Part shown: positions 1 to 7,252 of the stretch, piece after piece
Position numbering within the stretch: position 1 is the first letter of the stretch
Layout: every line of letters begins with the position of its first letter
Origin: Verrucomicrobiota bacterium
Lineage (GTDB): Bacteria; Verrucomicrobiota; Verrucomicrobiia; Verrucomicrobiales; Akkermansiaceae
Direction: 5' to 3'
Length of the DNA stretch: 20,954 bases
Assembly: GCA_026397695.1 (NCBI GenBank)
Contig: JAPLUJ010000691.1
Span: forward strand, 1-20,954
Notes under the pieces: generated by a model
Databases searched by the model: none
What the model was told of the DNA's origin: nothing
Seen by the model: the letters and a program-made list of their open reading frames with translations, nothing else
Translations under genes and position numbers: made by a program

Positions 1-756
1 AATCAGCCCGCTCGGGTCGCACCCGGACAGGCACAGGATCACGTTGGCGACGGCGGGACTGCGGGTAATGAACCCGGCTTGCTGGAGGCGCGCGCCGCCG
101 GATTCGATCCGCAGCGTCTTCGCGCCGGGCGGGATCGCCACCAGGAAGGCCGGTGCTGGTCCGACGCGGCCGTGGTTCTTCGCCTCGTCCCAACGGTGCA
201 TCTTCTCTTCAGGAACCGCTTCGCCATCGATGAAAACCTTGGGATCGCCCAAAAATTTCCCCATATGGCCAAACTTTTTGTCTTTCGACCGAAAGGAAAA
301 CCATTGGTACTCGGGCTTGATGGTGTATGTCGCCGAACCGGTACCCCGCAGGATCGGCCCGCCGTCTTCTTCGCGCACGTCGTAATAGAACTTGGGATCC
401 CACGCCCTGCCCTGCTGCTTGTAGAGTTCTTGTTGATGGGCGATGGTTTTCGCCTTCTCCTCCGGCTTGCGGAGATCATGCCGGTTGGCCGCCTTGTCCT
501 TCGGGTCGAACGCAAGCCCTTCGGTCGTCGCCAGCGGCTGCAGGTCGGCCAGGTAAACCTGCGGCGGCATCCGCAACAACGCATCCTTCACCGCCACGGT
601 GACCGGAACCCGGATCTCGGCTTCCTTGACATGCCACGGGACCGGCGGAACCGGCGGGCCCGCCTGCTCCACAGCGGAACCTGAACCCGCGCCAAGCAGG
701 GTCGCGAGAAAGACGAAAACCTCTAACAAATTGAGCTGATGTTTGCGTGTTAACAT
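1..756 (-). CDS. Secreted protein of unknown function, 3' end beyond the window edge
   Basis: Reading the minus strand from an ATG at 756-754 gives 252 codons with no stop up to base 1, so the gene is cut by the left edge. The N-terminus looks like a Sec signal peptide: MLTRKH, then a hydrophobic stretch at about residues 9-22, and a small-residue cleavage region GSGSA at about 24-28. No lipobox Cys is present. The mature part is hydrophilic, with a Lys/Glu-rich stretch at about 90-115, a segment rich in aromatic residues (KFYYDV, YQWFSF), and near the end a beta-type stretch with two Cys (CLSGC). I recognise no family. An export role is inferred from the signal peptide only. The in-frame codons just upstream include a stop, so this start is well bounded, but the Shine-Dalgarno is weak. 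It is divergent from the genes at 958-3154. The opposite-strand open frames here are shadows. Confidence 0.72.
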   Translation of the reverse strand, partial: MLTRKHQLNLLEVFVFLATLLGAGSGSAVEQAGPPVPPVPWHVKEAEIRVPVTVAVKDALLRMPPQVYLADLQPLATTEGLAFDPKDKAANRHDLRKPEEKAKTIAHQQELYKQQGRAWDPKFYYDVREEDGGPILRGTGSATYTIKPEYQWFSFRSKDKKFGHMGKFLGDPKVFIDGEAVPEEKMHRWDEAKNHGRVGPAPAFLVAIPPGAKTLRIESGGARLQQAGFITRSPAVANVILCLSGCDPSGLI

Positions 757-891
757 AAACTTTTTACTTCATCTATTTCCCACAGACCGCTTGGGTGATT
801 GCCGCGTGAGCCTACAACGGTGGCTGTGCTGTAGGGGGCGATCCGCTCCACCTTGATATATACTTCCCTGGCGGCGTCCATCTTTCACGCC

Positions 892-920
892 TTGACAGGG
901 CAAAAGGGTGGCACATAGCT
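892..920 (+). promoter_or_regulatory. Possible sigma-70-type promoter in the divergent intergenic region
   Basis: A perfect TTGACA box at 892-897 is followed 16-17 bases later by a poor -10 candidate (CATAGC/ATAGCT at 914-920). It lies about 38 bases upstream of the ATG at 958. A TATATA stretch at about 857-862 may belong to the opposite direction. Only the -35 box is convincing. In this phylum promoter consensus is not well fixed, so this is a candidate and no more. Confidence 0.28.
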
Positions 921-957
921 TCGTGAGACACGAACTGCGTACTCACAAGAAAAAACC

Positions 958-1338
958 ATGAATCGCACAGCGCAGAGCGCGGAAATGCAGACCCAAGCGA
1001 CACGCGTGAGGACCCTGGCCATCGCTGCGCTGGCCCTGATGCCCTGCGCGAGCAGCCTCAACTACAACAGCCACACCTACTCGAACGCCTTCCAAGTAGG
1101 CCCGGTCGACGGCGACCTCGGCGTGGTGAGTTTGAAGCCGGATCTGAGCGGCGTCGTGCTGCCCGTCAAACCCGTCGTGTGGACCGGCGCGGGCGGCGAC
1201 ATCATCAACCAGAGCTCCAACGACCAGACGATCAACCTGGCCGGCACGACCGGTGCCAACACGGGAACACACCCAACGTCAAACGCGCCCGGCAATGCGA
1301 CGCTCGACCAGTCTGGCACCGGATTGCTGAAGTTATGA
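958..1338 (+). CDS. Short exported protein, possibly a truncated autotransporter-repeat protein
   Basis: An open frame of 126 codons starts at ATG 958; a second in-frame ATG lies at 985. Residues 16-33 (RVRTLAIAALALMPCASS) look like a signal peptide. The rest is rich in Gly, Asn, Thr and Ser. The end (about residues 75-126, with WTGAGGD and finally LDQSGTGLLKL) resembles the beginning of the beta-strand passenger repeats of verrucomicrobial autotransporter-associated proteins, which normally continue for hundreds of residues. Here a TGA follows at once. I therefore read it as either a small secreted protein or the 5' remnant of a large surface protein. The family match is from memory of its composition, not from an alignment. 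Real coding status is uncertain, although the frame has a plausible export signal and lies downstream of a TTGACA box. Confidence 0.4.
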   Translation: MNRTAQSAEMQTQATRVRTLAIAALALMPCASSLNYNSHTYSNAFQVGPVDGDLGVVSLKPDLSGVVLPVKPVVWTGAGGDIINQSSNDQTINLAGTTGANTGTHPTSNAPGNATLDQSGTGLLKL

Positions 1339-1423
1339 CCCCTATCCCCTGTGCTCTGATCTTTGACCCATGACCCCCCCCAGCATCCCTTTACCCCGTC
1401 AACACCTAACTGAATCCATTCCG

Positions 1424-3154
1424 ATGAACAACACCTCTAACACTACCCTCCTGTGCTCGCTGTGGCTCGCTTCCTGCGCCATGGCGGCTGAACCCGCAGT
1501 GTCCACCCTGATCGACGCCCCGCCGGTACCCCCACCCAATTCGTTCACGCCCTGGCCGAGCCAGGTTCCGGCGGATTGCCCCTATCCGCAATCAGCCACC
1601 GTTACCGGTCTGGCCTTCACCGGACGCCATGCGGAATATACCGGCGCGGACACTTGGTATCCATCGTGGGCGGCAAATGGCAACCTCTACTCGCCATGGA
1701 CCGATGGCAACGTCAACGGCCTCGGCTCCGGCTCCGGCGGCGAGGGTGCCACCACCGGCCACGCCACCATCCTCGGCGATGATCCTCTCAAGCTAACTGT
1801 TACCGACCATGGCATCTTCAAGTCCAGCCCGCGCCCCTATGAAGGACGCTATCCGTGCGGCAGCCTGGTGCATGAGGGCGTGTGGTATTACGGCACCTAT
1901 TGCCTGCACCCGGGCGGCGGCATCCGGCGCGACGACGGCATCATCTACAACTGGCCGTGGCTCGGCCCGTTCGTCGGCTTCCGCACCTCGAAGGATTTCG
2001 GCAAAACCTGGACGCAGACACCATGCACGCCGGAAAAACCGCTCTTCGGCGAACACGCGCTCAAAGGCGAACCGGTCAAAATCGGCGCGCCGCATTTCGT
2101 CGATTTCGGCAAGGCCATGGCCCATTCGCCAGATGGCAAGGCCTATCTGGTCGGGCAGGGTTCCAGCGACGGCAAGGACCGGCGCTATGCCTATAACAGT
2201 TGGATCACCGCCGACCAAGCATACCTGATCCGCGTAAAACCCGGCATCGAAACCATGAACGATGCCTCGAAATACGAGTTCTTCGCCGGCAACCAGCCGG
2301 ATGGCGCGGCCATCTGGTCCAGCGACTTCACGAAAATCAAGCCCATCGCCGAGTGGCGCGATCATGCGGGCTGCGTGACCATGACCTACAACGCGCCGCT
2401 CAGGAAATACCTGATGTGCGTGACCGACGGCGGCAACACGGTGTCGCGTTATCATACCTATCTGCTGGAATCGGACCGCATCACCGGCCCGTGGAAACTC
2501 GCCGCCTATCTGAACAACTTCGGCGAGCAGGCCTACTTCGTCAACATCCCCTCCAAGTTCATCGGCAACGACGGCCGCACCTTCTGGCTGTGTTACTCCG
2601 CCAACTTCAGCTCCGGTTGGGGCGGCATTACCTTCCAATCCCTCCCGCCCGGCAGCCGCTACACCATGTGCCTGCAAGAAGTCCGCCTGCTCGCCCCAAC
2701 CGATCCAGTGCCCCCGCCCAGCCCGCTCACCGCACCCGACAACATCGCGCCCCGCGCCACCGTCACCGTGAGCTCCACCCATCCGGACTATACCTCGGGC
2801 GGTCTAACCGACGGCGCGGTCGATGGCTTTCCCGGCGACATCCGGCGCGAGTGGTGCACCAAAGGGGAACGCGATACCGCCACCGTGCGCCTGACCTGGC
2901 CGGCCGAACAATCGATCAACCGCATCTGCCTCTTCGACCGTCCCAACGACCTCGATCAAATCCGCTCCGGCATGTTGTTCTTCAGCGATGGCACCAGTAT
3001 CAAGCTGGGCGAATTGCCCGATGATGCACGCAAGGGCCTCGAAATCAAGTTCCCAGCCAAACAGGTTAAATGGCTGGTCTTCGCCGTCAATGAAGTCAAG
3101 CCCAGCACCCATAACATCGGGTTGTCGGAAATCGCCGTCTTCAAATGCCGCTAA
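1424..3154 (+). CDS. Secreted DUF4185-like propeller protein with C-terminal DUF7402/discoidin-like domain
   Basis: The frame is open from 1370, but ATG 1424 (MNNTSN) is preferred because it puts a signal sequence at the N-terminus (TLLCSLWLASCAMAAEP). LASC could be a lipobox, making a lipoprotein, but the n-region lacks positive charge; cleavage after AMA is the alternative. Residues about 50-440 hold propeller-type blades: GVWYYGTYC, FVGFRTSKDFGKTWTQTP (a sialidase/Asp-box-like turn) and the ITGPWK-type blade ends seen in DUF4185 and glycoside hydrolase-like proteins. After a proline-rich linker (PVPPPSPL), the last 130 residues begin NIAPRATVTVSS and contain VDGFPGDIRREW, LTWPAEQSINRICLFDRPN and LFFSDGT, typical of DUF7402-like discoidin folds that bind glycans. 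A role in extracellular polysaccharide handling is inferred. No catalytic residues can be assigned. It has no close partner gene; 229 bases separate it from the next gene. Confidence 0.8.
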   Translation: MNNTSNTTLLCSLWLASCAMAAEPAVSTLIDAPPVPPPNSFTPWPSQVPADCPYPQSATVTGLAFTGRHAEYTGADTWYPSWAANGNLYSPWTDGNVNGLGSGSGGEGATTGHATILGDDPLKLTVTDHGIFKSSPRPYEGRYPCGSLVHEGVWYYGTYCLHPGGGIRRDDGIIYNWPWLGPFVGFRTSKDFGKTWTQTPCTPEKPLFGEHALKGEPVKIGAPHFVDFGKAMAHSPDGKAYLVGQGSSDGKDRRYAYNSWITADQAYLIRVKPGIETMNDASKYEFFAGNQPDGAAIWSSDFTKIKPIAEWRDHAGCVTMTYNAPLRKYLMCVTDGGNTVSRYHTYLLESDRITGPWKLAAYLNNFGEQAYFVNIPSKFIGNDGRTFWLCYSANFSSGWGGITFQSLPPGSRYTMCLQEVRLLAPTDPVPPPSPLTAPDNIAPRATVTVSSTHPDYTSGGLTDGAVDGFPGDIRREWCTKGERDTATVRLTWPAEQSINRICLFDRPNDLDQIRSGMLFFSDGTSIKLGELPDDARKGLEIKFPAKQVKWLVFAVNEVKPSTHNIGLSEIAVFKCR

Positions 3155-3213
3155 CAGAGCGCCCGTATGCCCCTTCATAATCTCCCCGGTTGGGCGTGCC
3201 GGCCCGCTGCCTA

Positions 3214-3243
3214 GCCACCGCCACCGCCAACGCCACCGCCAAC
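3214..3243 (+). repeat. Five hexamer units GCCACC/GCCAAC
   Basis: Five consecutive six-base units read GCCACC, GCCACC, GCCAAC, GCCACC, GCCAAC between the propeller gene and the ABC ATPase. No convincing gene covers them. It looks like a simple slippage repeat. The rest of 3155-3383 shows no strong hairpin or promoter. Confidence 0.6.
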
Positions 3244-3383
3244 GCAAGCCCCAATCTTAATTATTTATCTGACCCTTTATTGTGAGCGGGCGCATGACAG
3301 GCTGGGCCTGCGGGGAACCGCGCCTGCTGATCTAACAAAATCAAACGTCTGGACGGGCGTTCGTCTTCGTGTAGGTTTGCGCC

Positions 3384-4223
3384 ATGGTCGCCGCTGCTGC
3401 AACAACCCCTAGTGAATTGATCTACGAGGCGATCGGCCTGAAAAAGCAATTCGACAACGGCAAGGTGGTCGCGCTGCGCGGCCTGGATCTGGAAATCCGG
3501 CAGGGGGAGTTTGTCGCGGTTGTCGGGCAGAGCGGCTGCGGCAAGAGCACCTTGTTGTCGATGCTCGGCTCGTTGGACAAGCCAAGTGAAGGCACGCTGA
3601 ACTACCGTGGCACCTCGATTCCCGACATGCCGGATCCTGCGGCGTATCGCGCCCACGAGATTGGTTTTGTGTTCCAGTCGTTTCATCTTCTGCCGACGTT
3701 CACTGTTTTGGAAAACGTCCAGATCCCGATGTTCGGGGGGAAACTGTCACGCTCGCAACGCAAGGCGCGGGCCGTCGAGTTGCTGGAATCCGTCGGCCTC
3801 GGTCACCGCTTCAATCATTTTCCCTGTGAGCTGTCCGGTGGCGAACGGCAGCGCGTGGCCATCGCCCGCGGTCTGGCCAACCAGCCTGCCGTAGTGTTGG
3901 CGGACGAACCGACCGGCAATCTCGACAGCGAGAGCGCCTTGCAGATCATCGAGCTTCTGTTAGATTTTCATCGCAAGTTGGGAGTGACGCTGGTGCTTGT
4001 GACCCACGACATATCCGTTGCCGAGCGTGCCTCGCGGACGATCCGGATGAAAGACGGGCGCGTGATTTCGGATCAGGTTGCTTCGGCTCTGCTCGAAGTG
4101 CTCGACCCGGAACAGAACCACACTTTCCAGGATCATTACATCGAGGTGGATTTCGACCTGTCCGACGTCATGTTCGTTGCCACGGCCAACACGCTGAACA
4201 TTCCGGCGGCGCTGCTTGTCTGA
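3384..4223 (+). CDS. ABC transporter ATP-binding protein (LolD/MacB type) with a Lon-derived C-terminal tail
   Basis: 279 residues. Residues 1-233 are a complete ABC ATPase of the LolD/MacB/FtsE-like export group: Walker [10 protein letters not shown] at 48-56, Q-loop Q98 ([10 protein letters not shown], with the LLP typical of LolD/MacB), signature LSGGERQR at 150-157, Walker B VLADEP with D174/E175, D-loop GNLDS and switch His208. It would energise the FtsX-type permease that follows, probably for moving lipoproteins or another envelope substrate, given the LolA-like gene two positions downstream. The oddity is residues 234-278: [15 protein letters not shown] and onward to [14 protein letters not shown] is the strongly conserved sensor-1 region of the Lon protease AAA+ module and has no place in an ABC protein. 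The frame stops at TGA 4221-4223, one codon after that match. ATG 3384 is the chosen start; the upstream Shine-Dalgarno is weak. Confidence 0.9.
   Translation: MVAAAATTPSELIYEAIGLKKQFDNGKVVALRGLDLEIRQGEFVAVVGQSGCGKSTLLSMLGSLDKPSEGTLNYRGTSIPDMPDPAAYRAHEIGFVFQSFHLLPTFTVLENVQIPMFGGKLSRSQRKARAVELLESVGLGHRFNHFPCELSGGERQRVAIARGLANQPAVVLADEPTGNLDSESALQIIELLLDFHRKLGVTLVLVTHDISVAERASRTIRMKDGRVISDQVASALLEVLDPEQNHTFQDHYIEVDFDLSDVMFVATANTLNIPAALLV
4083..4217 (+). other. Displaced 45-codon fragment of lon (sensor-1 region)
   Basis: In the ATPase frame these 45 codons match the segment of bacterial Lon that lies between Walker B and sensor 1, including [28 protein letters not shown] and [10 protein letters not shown]. 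In Lon the next residues are an Asp-Arg-Met run; here the match stops after CTT at 4217 and the sequence goes straight into the first membrane segment of the permease in another frame. Neither side carries more of Lon: there is no Walker A or B of Lon upstream and no protease domain downstream. The Lon identity comes from recall of a highly conserved family and I regard it as firm. The mechanism (recombination, template switch or assembly join) cannot be read here. Confidence 0.88.
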
Positions 4224-4225
4224 CC

Positions 4226-5278
4226 TTGGTTGGTATTTCCATCGGCATCGCCGCAGTGGTCACCTTGGTCGGCATGGCTTCGGGGTACGAAAAAGGCATC
4301 GGCAAGCAATTGGACGCCGTCGGCATCGACGTGGTGGTGAGCAACATGAGCGGCGGCATCATGCCCAAGACGTTTGACGAGTCGCTGCAAGAGAAGGTAG
4401 CAGCGCTGCCACGGGTTGCGGAAACGACGACTGTGTTGATGCGGATGATGAGCGTGGAGGATGCGCCGATCATGATGATCTCGGGCCGCGAGTGGGGCGG
4501 ATTCATCTGGGACCAGATGAAAGTTCTCGAAGGCCGGATGCTCAAAGACGGCTCGGAAAAGGCGGTCGTCCTCGGCACGCTTGCGGCGGAGTTGCTCAGG
4601 AAAAAGGTGGGCGACACGGTCCAGATCGAGGTTGAGGAACTGCCGGTGGTGGGGATTGTGGACGGTCGCTCGATGGTGGAGAACGGCACGATTTTCCTGT
4701 CGCTGCAGGTGATGCAAGAGATCTCCGGGGAAGAGGGCAAAATCAATTTCCTGGACATTCGGGTCCCGCCCAACACCTCGAAAGCGGAGATTGATCAGCT
4801 TTGCAAGGACATCAAGGTCATTTTCCCGGAAGGCCGTGCGATGGTGGCGAACGAGGTGGTCGGCACCAGCCAGGGGTTCCGCGTGGTCCGGGCGATGAGT
4901 TGGAGCACCTCGTTGCTGGCCATCATTGTGGGCGTGCTCGGGGTTATGAATACCATGTTGATGACCGTTTTCGAGCGCACCCACGAGATCGGCATTCTGT
5001 TAGCCGTCGGCTGGCGGCGGCGGCGGATTGTTTACATGGTGCTGTGTGAGTCCGCGTTGTTAGGGCTGCTCGGCGGCATTGTGGGCGTGGTGCTAGGCGT
5101 TCTGGGACTCATCACCCTGGGTGCCTCGCCCGGGATCCGCGGCTTTCTGGAGCCGGATATCAACCCGAAACTGATGCTCATTGCCATTGCCATCGCGGTG
5201 GTTGTCGGCGTGATCAGCGGCTTGTATCCGGCGTGGCGCAGTTCCCGCCTGACGCCGAGTCTCGCGCTGCAGAACTAA
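4226..5278 (+). CDS. MacB/FtsX-type ABC permease lacking its N-terminus
   Basis: The frame gives 350 residues from the first possible start, a TTG at 4226. It opens directly inside what should be the first membrane helix (GISIGIAAVVTLVG), so the usual 20-30 residue cytoplasmic N-terminus is missing; its place is taken by the Lon-like piece in another frame. The middle (about 25-215) is the periplasmic MacB-PCD-like domain. The C-terminal FtsX domain has three helices, at about 225-245, 272-297 and 314-335, with the family motif FERTHEIGILLAVGWRRRRI and the ending LYPAWRSSRLTPSLALQ. It would pair with the ATPase upstream. With no good ribosome site at the TTG, expression of a working protein is doubtful unless the upstream join is an artefact. 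The stop TAA is 20 bases before the next start. Confidence 0.85.
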   Translation: MVGISIGIAAVVTLVGMASGYEKGIGKQLDAVGIDVVVSNMSGGIMPKTFDESLQEKVAALPRVAETTTVLMRMMSVEDAPIMMISGREWGGFIWDQMKVLEGRMLKDGSEKAVVLGTLAAELLRKKVGDTVQIEVEELPVVGIVDGRSMVENGTIFLSLQVMQEISGEEGKINFLDIRVPPNTSKAEIDQLCKDIKVIFPEGRAMVANEVVGTSQGFRVVRAMSWSTSLLAIIVGVLGVMNTMLMTVFERTHEIGILLAVGWRRRRIVYMVLCESALLGLLGGIVGVVLGVLGLITLGASPGIRGFLEPDINPKLMLIAIAIAVVVGVISGLYPAWRSSRLTPSLALQN

Positions 5279-5298
5279 CCCAAATTCACTCCACTCCC

Positions 5299-6090
5299 AT
5301 GAATCTAACACTTCGAACTCTTCTTCACGCCGTGTTCGGCACCGCGCTGCTTGTTTCCGTGGCACATGCACAGGAGGGCGCACTATCGGCGCGCGATCTT
5401 GCCGCGCAACTGAGCAACATCATTCAGGATGGATCATCGGTGGTGCGCTTGAAAATGGACATCAGCAAACCGTCTGGCGGAGGCAAGACCGTGTTGCAGA
5501 TTCAAGTTAAGTCCCAGCGCACCAAGAGTGCCACCGATCTGGTCTATCAGGTTCTGTGGCCCAAGGACCGCAAGGGCGAGTCATTCCTCCTGCACAAATC
5601 GGGTGGCCGCGCGCCCGGCGGAGCGGTGTTCACCCCGCCGGATTCGCTGGTGCCGCTCACTGCGGCAAGAATGACGGATGGCATTTTCGGCAGCGATCTT
5701 TCCTATGATGATCTGGCGGAGAATTTTTTCGCCTGGGGCAACCAAGCCATTGTCGGCACGGAGACCGTGGACCGGGTGCCCTGCCAAATTCTGGAATCCA
5801 AACCGGGCAAGGGTGATGGCACGAGTTATGTGAAAGTGCGCAGTTGGATAGATATCAAACGCATGGTCACCTTGCGGGTGGAAAAATACGCGGCTTCCGG
5901 CAAGCTGGCGAAGCGCATCGATACCACACGCGTGTCCAAGGACGACACCGGCCGCACGATTGGCTCGAGTTTCTCGTTGCAGCGTACCGGGCAGGATTCC
6001 GTCACGGAAATCGAAGGATCTAACAGCAAGCACGGCATGACATTTCCTGCCACTGATTTCACCCCGGAGGCCCTCCGCACACTCAAGTAA
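5299..6090 (+). CDS. LolA-like (TP_0789-type) outer-membrane lipoprotein-sorting protein
   Basis: 263 residues from ATG 5299. An upstream in-frame start at 5233 overlaps the permease and would bury the signal peptide, so 5299 is chosen. Residues 1-24 are a Sec signal peptide ending in VAHA, cleaved before QEG. The mature protein fits the LolA-like beta-barrel family: an N-terminal helix (LSARDLAAQLSNIIQDGSS), then alternating strands, the motif GSDLSYDDLAE at about 136-146, and VGTETVDRVPCQILESKP with a single Cys. The family accepts lipid anchors in the periplasm. Next to a LolD/MacB-type exporter it probably acts as carrier or periplasmic partner. It is intact and shows none of the lesions seen in its neighbours. 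The gap to the next gene is only 8 bases, so the two are almost certainly cotranscribed. Confidence 0.85.
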   Translation: MNLTLRTLLHAVFGTALLVSVAHAQEGALSARDLAAQLSNIIQDGSSVVRLKMDISKPSGGGKTVLQIQVKSQRTKSATDLVYQVLWPKDRKGESFLLHKSGGRAPGGAVFTPPDSLVPLTAARMTDGIFGSDLSYDDLAENFFAWGNQAIVGTETVDRVPCQILESKPGKGDGTSYVKVRSWIDIKRMVTLRVEKYAASGKLAKRIDTTRVSKDDTGRTIGSSFSLQRTGQDSVTEIEGSNSKHGMTFPATDFTPEALRTLK

Positions 6091-6098
6091 TCTGTGCT

Positions 6099-7076
6099 AT
6101 GCATCACCTCAAGCCCATGGACGCTGTCGCCGCATTGTATGCGGAGGATCAGCATGATTTGGCGGAGGCCATCGTCGCGAGTTTGAGTCGCGCCATTTTC
6201 CACGAGTCGGACACGAAGCCGGCCAGCAAGGCCAAGATCTTCATCGGGCACGCCACGCATAAAGTCGTGCGTTGGACCACCAAGGTCACGCCATCGATGG
6301 ATGGCAGTGAAATCATGCTCTATCGGAATCCTCTGTTTGAGCGTAGCGGCCATCCCTACGCGCGGTCGCTGCTGACATCGTCGCGGAGTGAGACCGCCGC
6401 ATTGGTGGAAGGAGGGGATCCCATGAACGGTCCCTACATGATGTTATCGCCGGAGATTCGCAAAAGCGGCGGCTTGTGGGACCGGATTTTTTTCGAATCC
6501 GTCCAGAGCAAAGACGTGCAGTTGCGATTCATGTTGGAAACGCAGGCGACCTACAACGCCGCCAAACGTGTGTTGGACCGGGGTGATTCCGTCCGTATCA
6601 AGGCGGTGGCGGCCGGGACCGGGCTCAGCCTGATACTGGCGTACGACAAACTCATGCGTGACGGTTGCGACCCCCAATCCATCACTGCCGTGATCACCGA
6701 CCGGGACGCTGCGAATATTGCGAAATCCAACCATCTTCTCGCCAAGCTGGCGAGTACCCGGAACAACCATAATATCGCCGGGCATGGCTATGGGATTTTT
6801 GCCATGGCCGAAGATGTTTTCGATGGGCCGGATCCGTTGGCCGTCGCATTCCACCCACCTTACCACATCGTCACTGCCATCGGCATCCTCGAGTATTTCC
6901 AAGGCGTCTCGCATAGCACAACCGGTCAGCGGCTGATGCTTCAGGAGTCCGAGGATCCGGTTACCGCCCATGATTTAGCTGCCTGCCTGGCAGAAATGAC
7001 CACGCACCGCGGCAACCTGATAGTGAACACCTACCGCGATCATTCCTCCATCCGCATCCTCGAACTTTGCGGCTAG
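6099..7076 (+). CDS. Class I methyltransferase-like protein, ended early by an amber codon
   Basis: 325 residues from ATG 6099. The C-terminal half has a Rossmann methyltransferase pattern: motif I AVAAGTGLSL at 169-178, which normally binds S-adenosylmethionine, an acidic loop ITDRD at 199-203 after the second strand, and a conserved-looking EYFQGVSH at 265-272. The N-terminal 150 residues are helical, without a domain I recognise. The substrate is unknown; it follows a lipoprotein-transport cluster, but no link can be shown. The frame stops at TAG 7074-7076 just after ILELCG, where the last two strands of the fold should still come. Those strands are present in the same frame directly after the TAG. 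The gene thus looks like a nonsense mutant of an about 369-residue protein, or it carries a sequence error. Confidence 0.68.
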   Translation: MHHLKPMDAVAALYAEDQHDLAEAIVASLSRAIFHESDTKPASKAKIFIGHATHKVVRWTTKVTPSMDGSEIMLYRNPLFERSGHPYARSLLTSSRSETAALVEGGDPMNGPYMMLSPEIRKSGGLWDRIFFESVQSKDVQLRFMLETQATYNAAKRVLDRGDSVRIKAVAAGTGLSLILAYDKLMRDGCDPQSITAVITDRDAANIAKSNHLLAKLASTRNNHNIAGHGYGIFAMAEDVFDGPDPLAVAFHPPYHIVTAIGILEYFQGVSHSTTGQRLMLQESEDPVTAHDLAACLAEMTTHRGNLIVNTYRDHSSIRILELCG

Positions 7077-7208
7077 CGCTTCAGTTTCCGTGATCGTGGG
7101 CATCTGCGGGATCTGCTAGCGCCGCTGAACTTCCAGTCATTCCATCTCGCCGGATCCGGTCACATTTACGACGTCAAGGTATTTGAAAAATCCGCCGGTG
7201 TGGACTAA
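7077..7208 (+). pseudogene. C-terminal 43 codons of the methyltransferase behind the amber stop
   Basis: Directly after TAG, in the same frame, lie 43 sense codons ending in TAA 7206-7208. They read RFSFRDRGHLRDLL, then a strand-like LNFQSFHLAG and a final strand HIYDVKVFEKSA. This is the usual end of a class I methyltransferase (helix, strand 6, strand 7 hairpin). No frame change is needed. A single base change in one codon (for example AAG, CAG or TGG to TAG) would explain the break. Confidence 0.6.
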
Positions 7209-7252
7209 CAACGGCTTGACTTGTTGTCCCAAGGATGCCTGGCGGCATATTG

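Noticed and set aside
79..684. Plus-strand open frame of 201 codons at the left edge.
   Set aside because: Shadow of the minus-strand secreted protein at 1-756, which has a signal peptide and natural composition.
1793..2782. Long minus-strand open frame of 329 codons.
   Set aside because: It lies opposite the propeller gene, is made of Ala/Gly/Arg-rich shadow sequence typical of high-GC antisense frames, and has no motif.
7235..7248. Small hairpin ATGCC-TGGC-GGCAT between the convergent stops, as a possible shared terminator.
   Set aside because: Only five base pairs and no T-tract in either direction; too weak to annotate.
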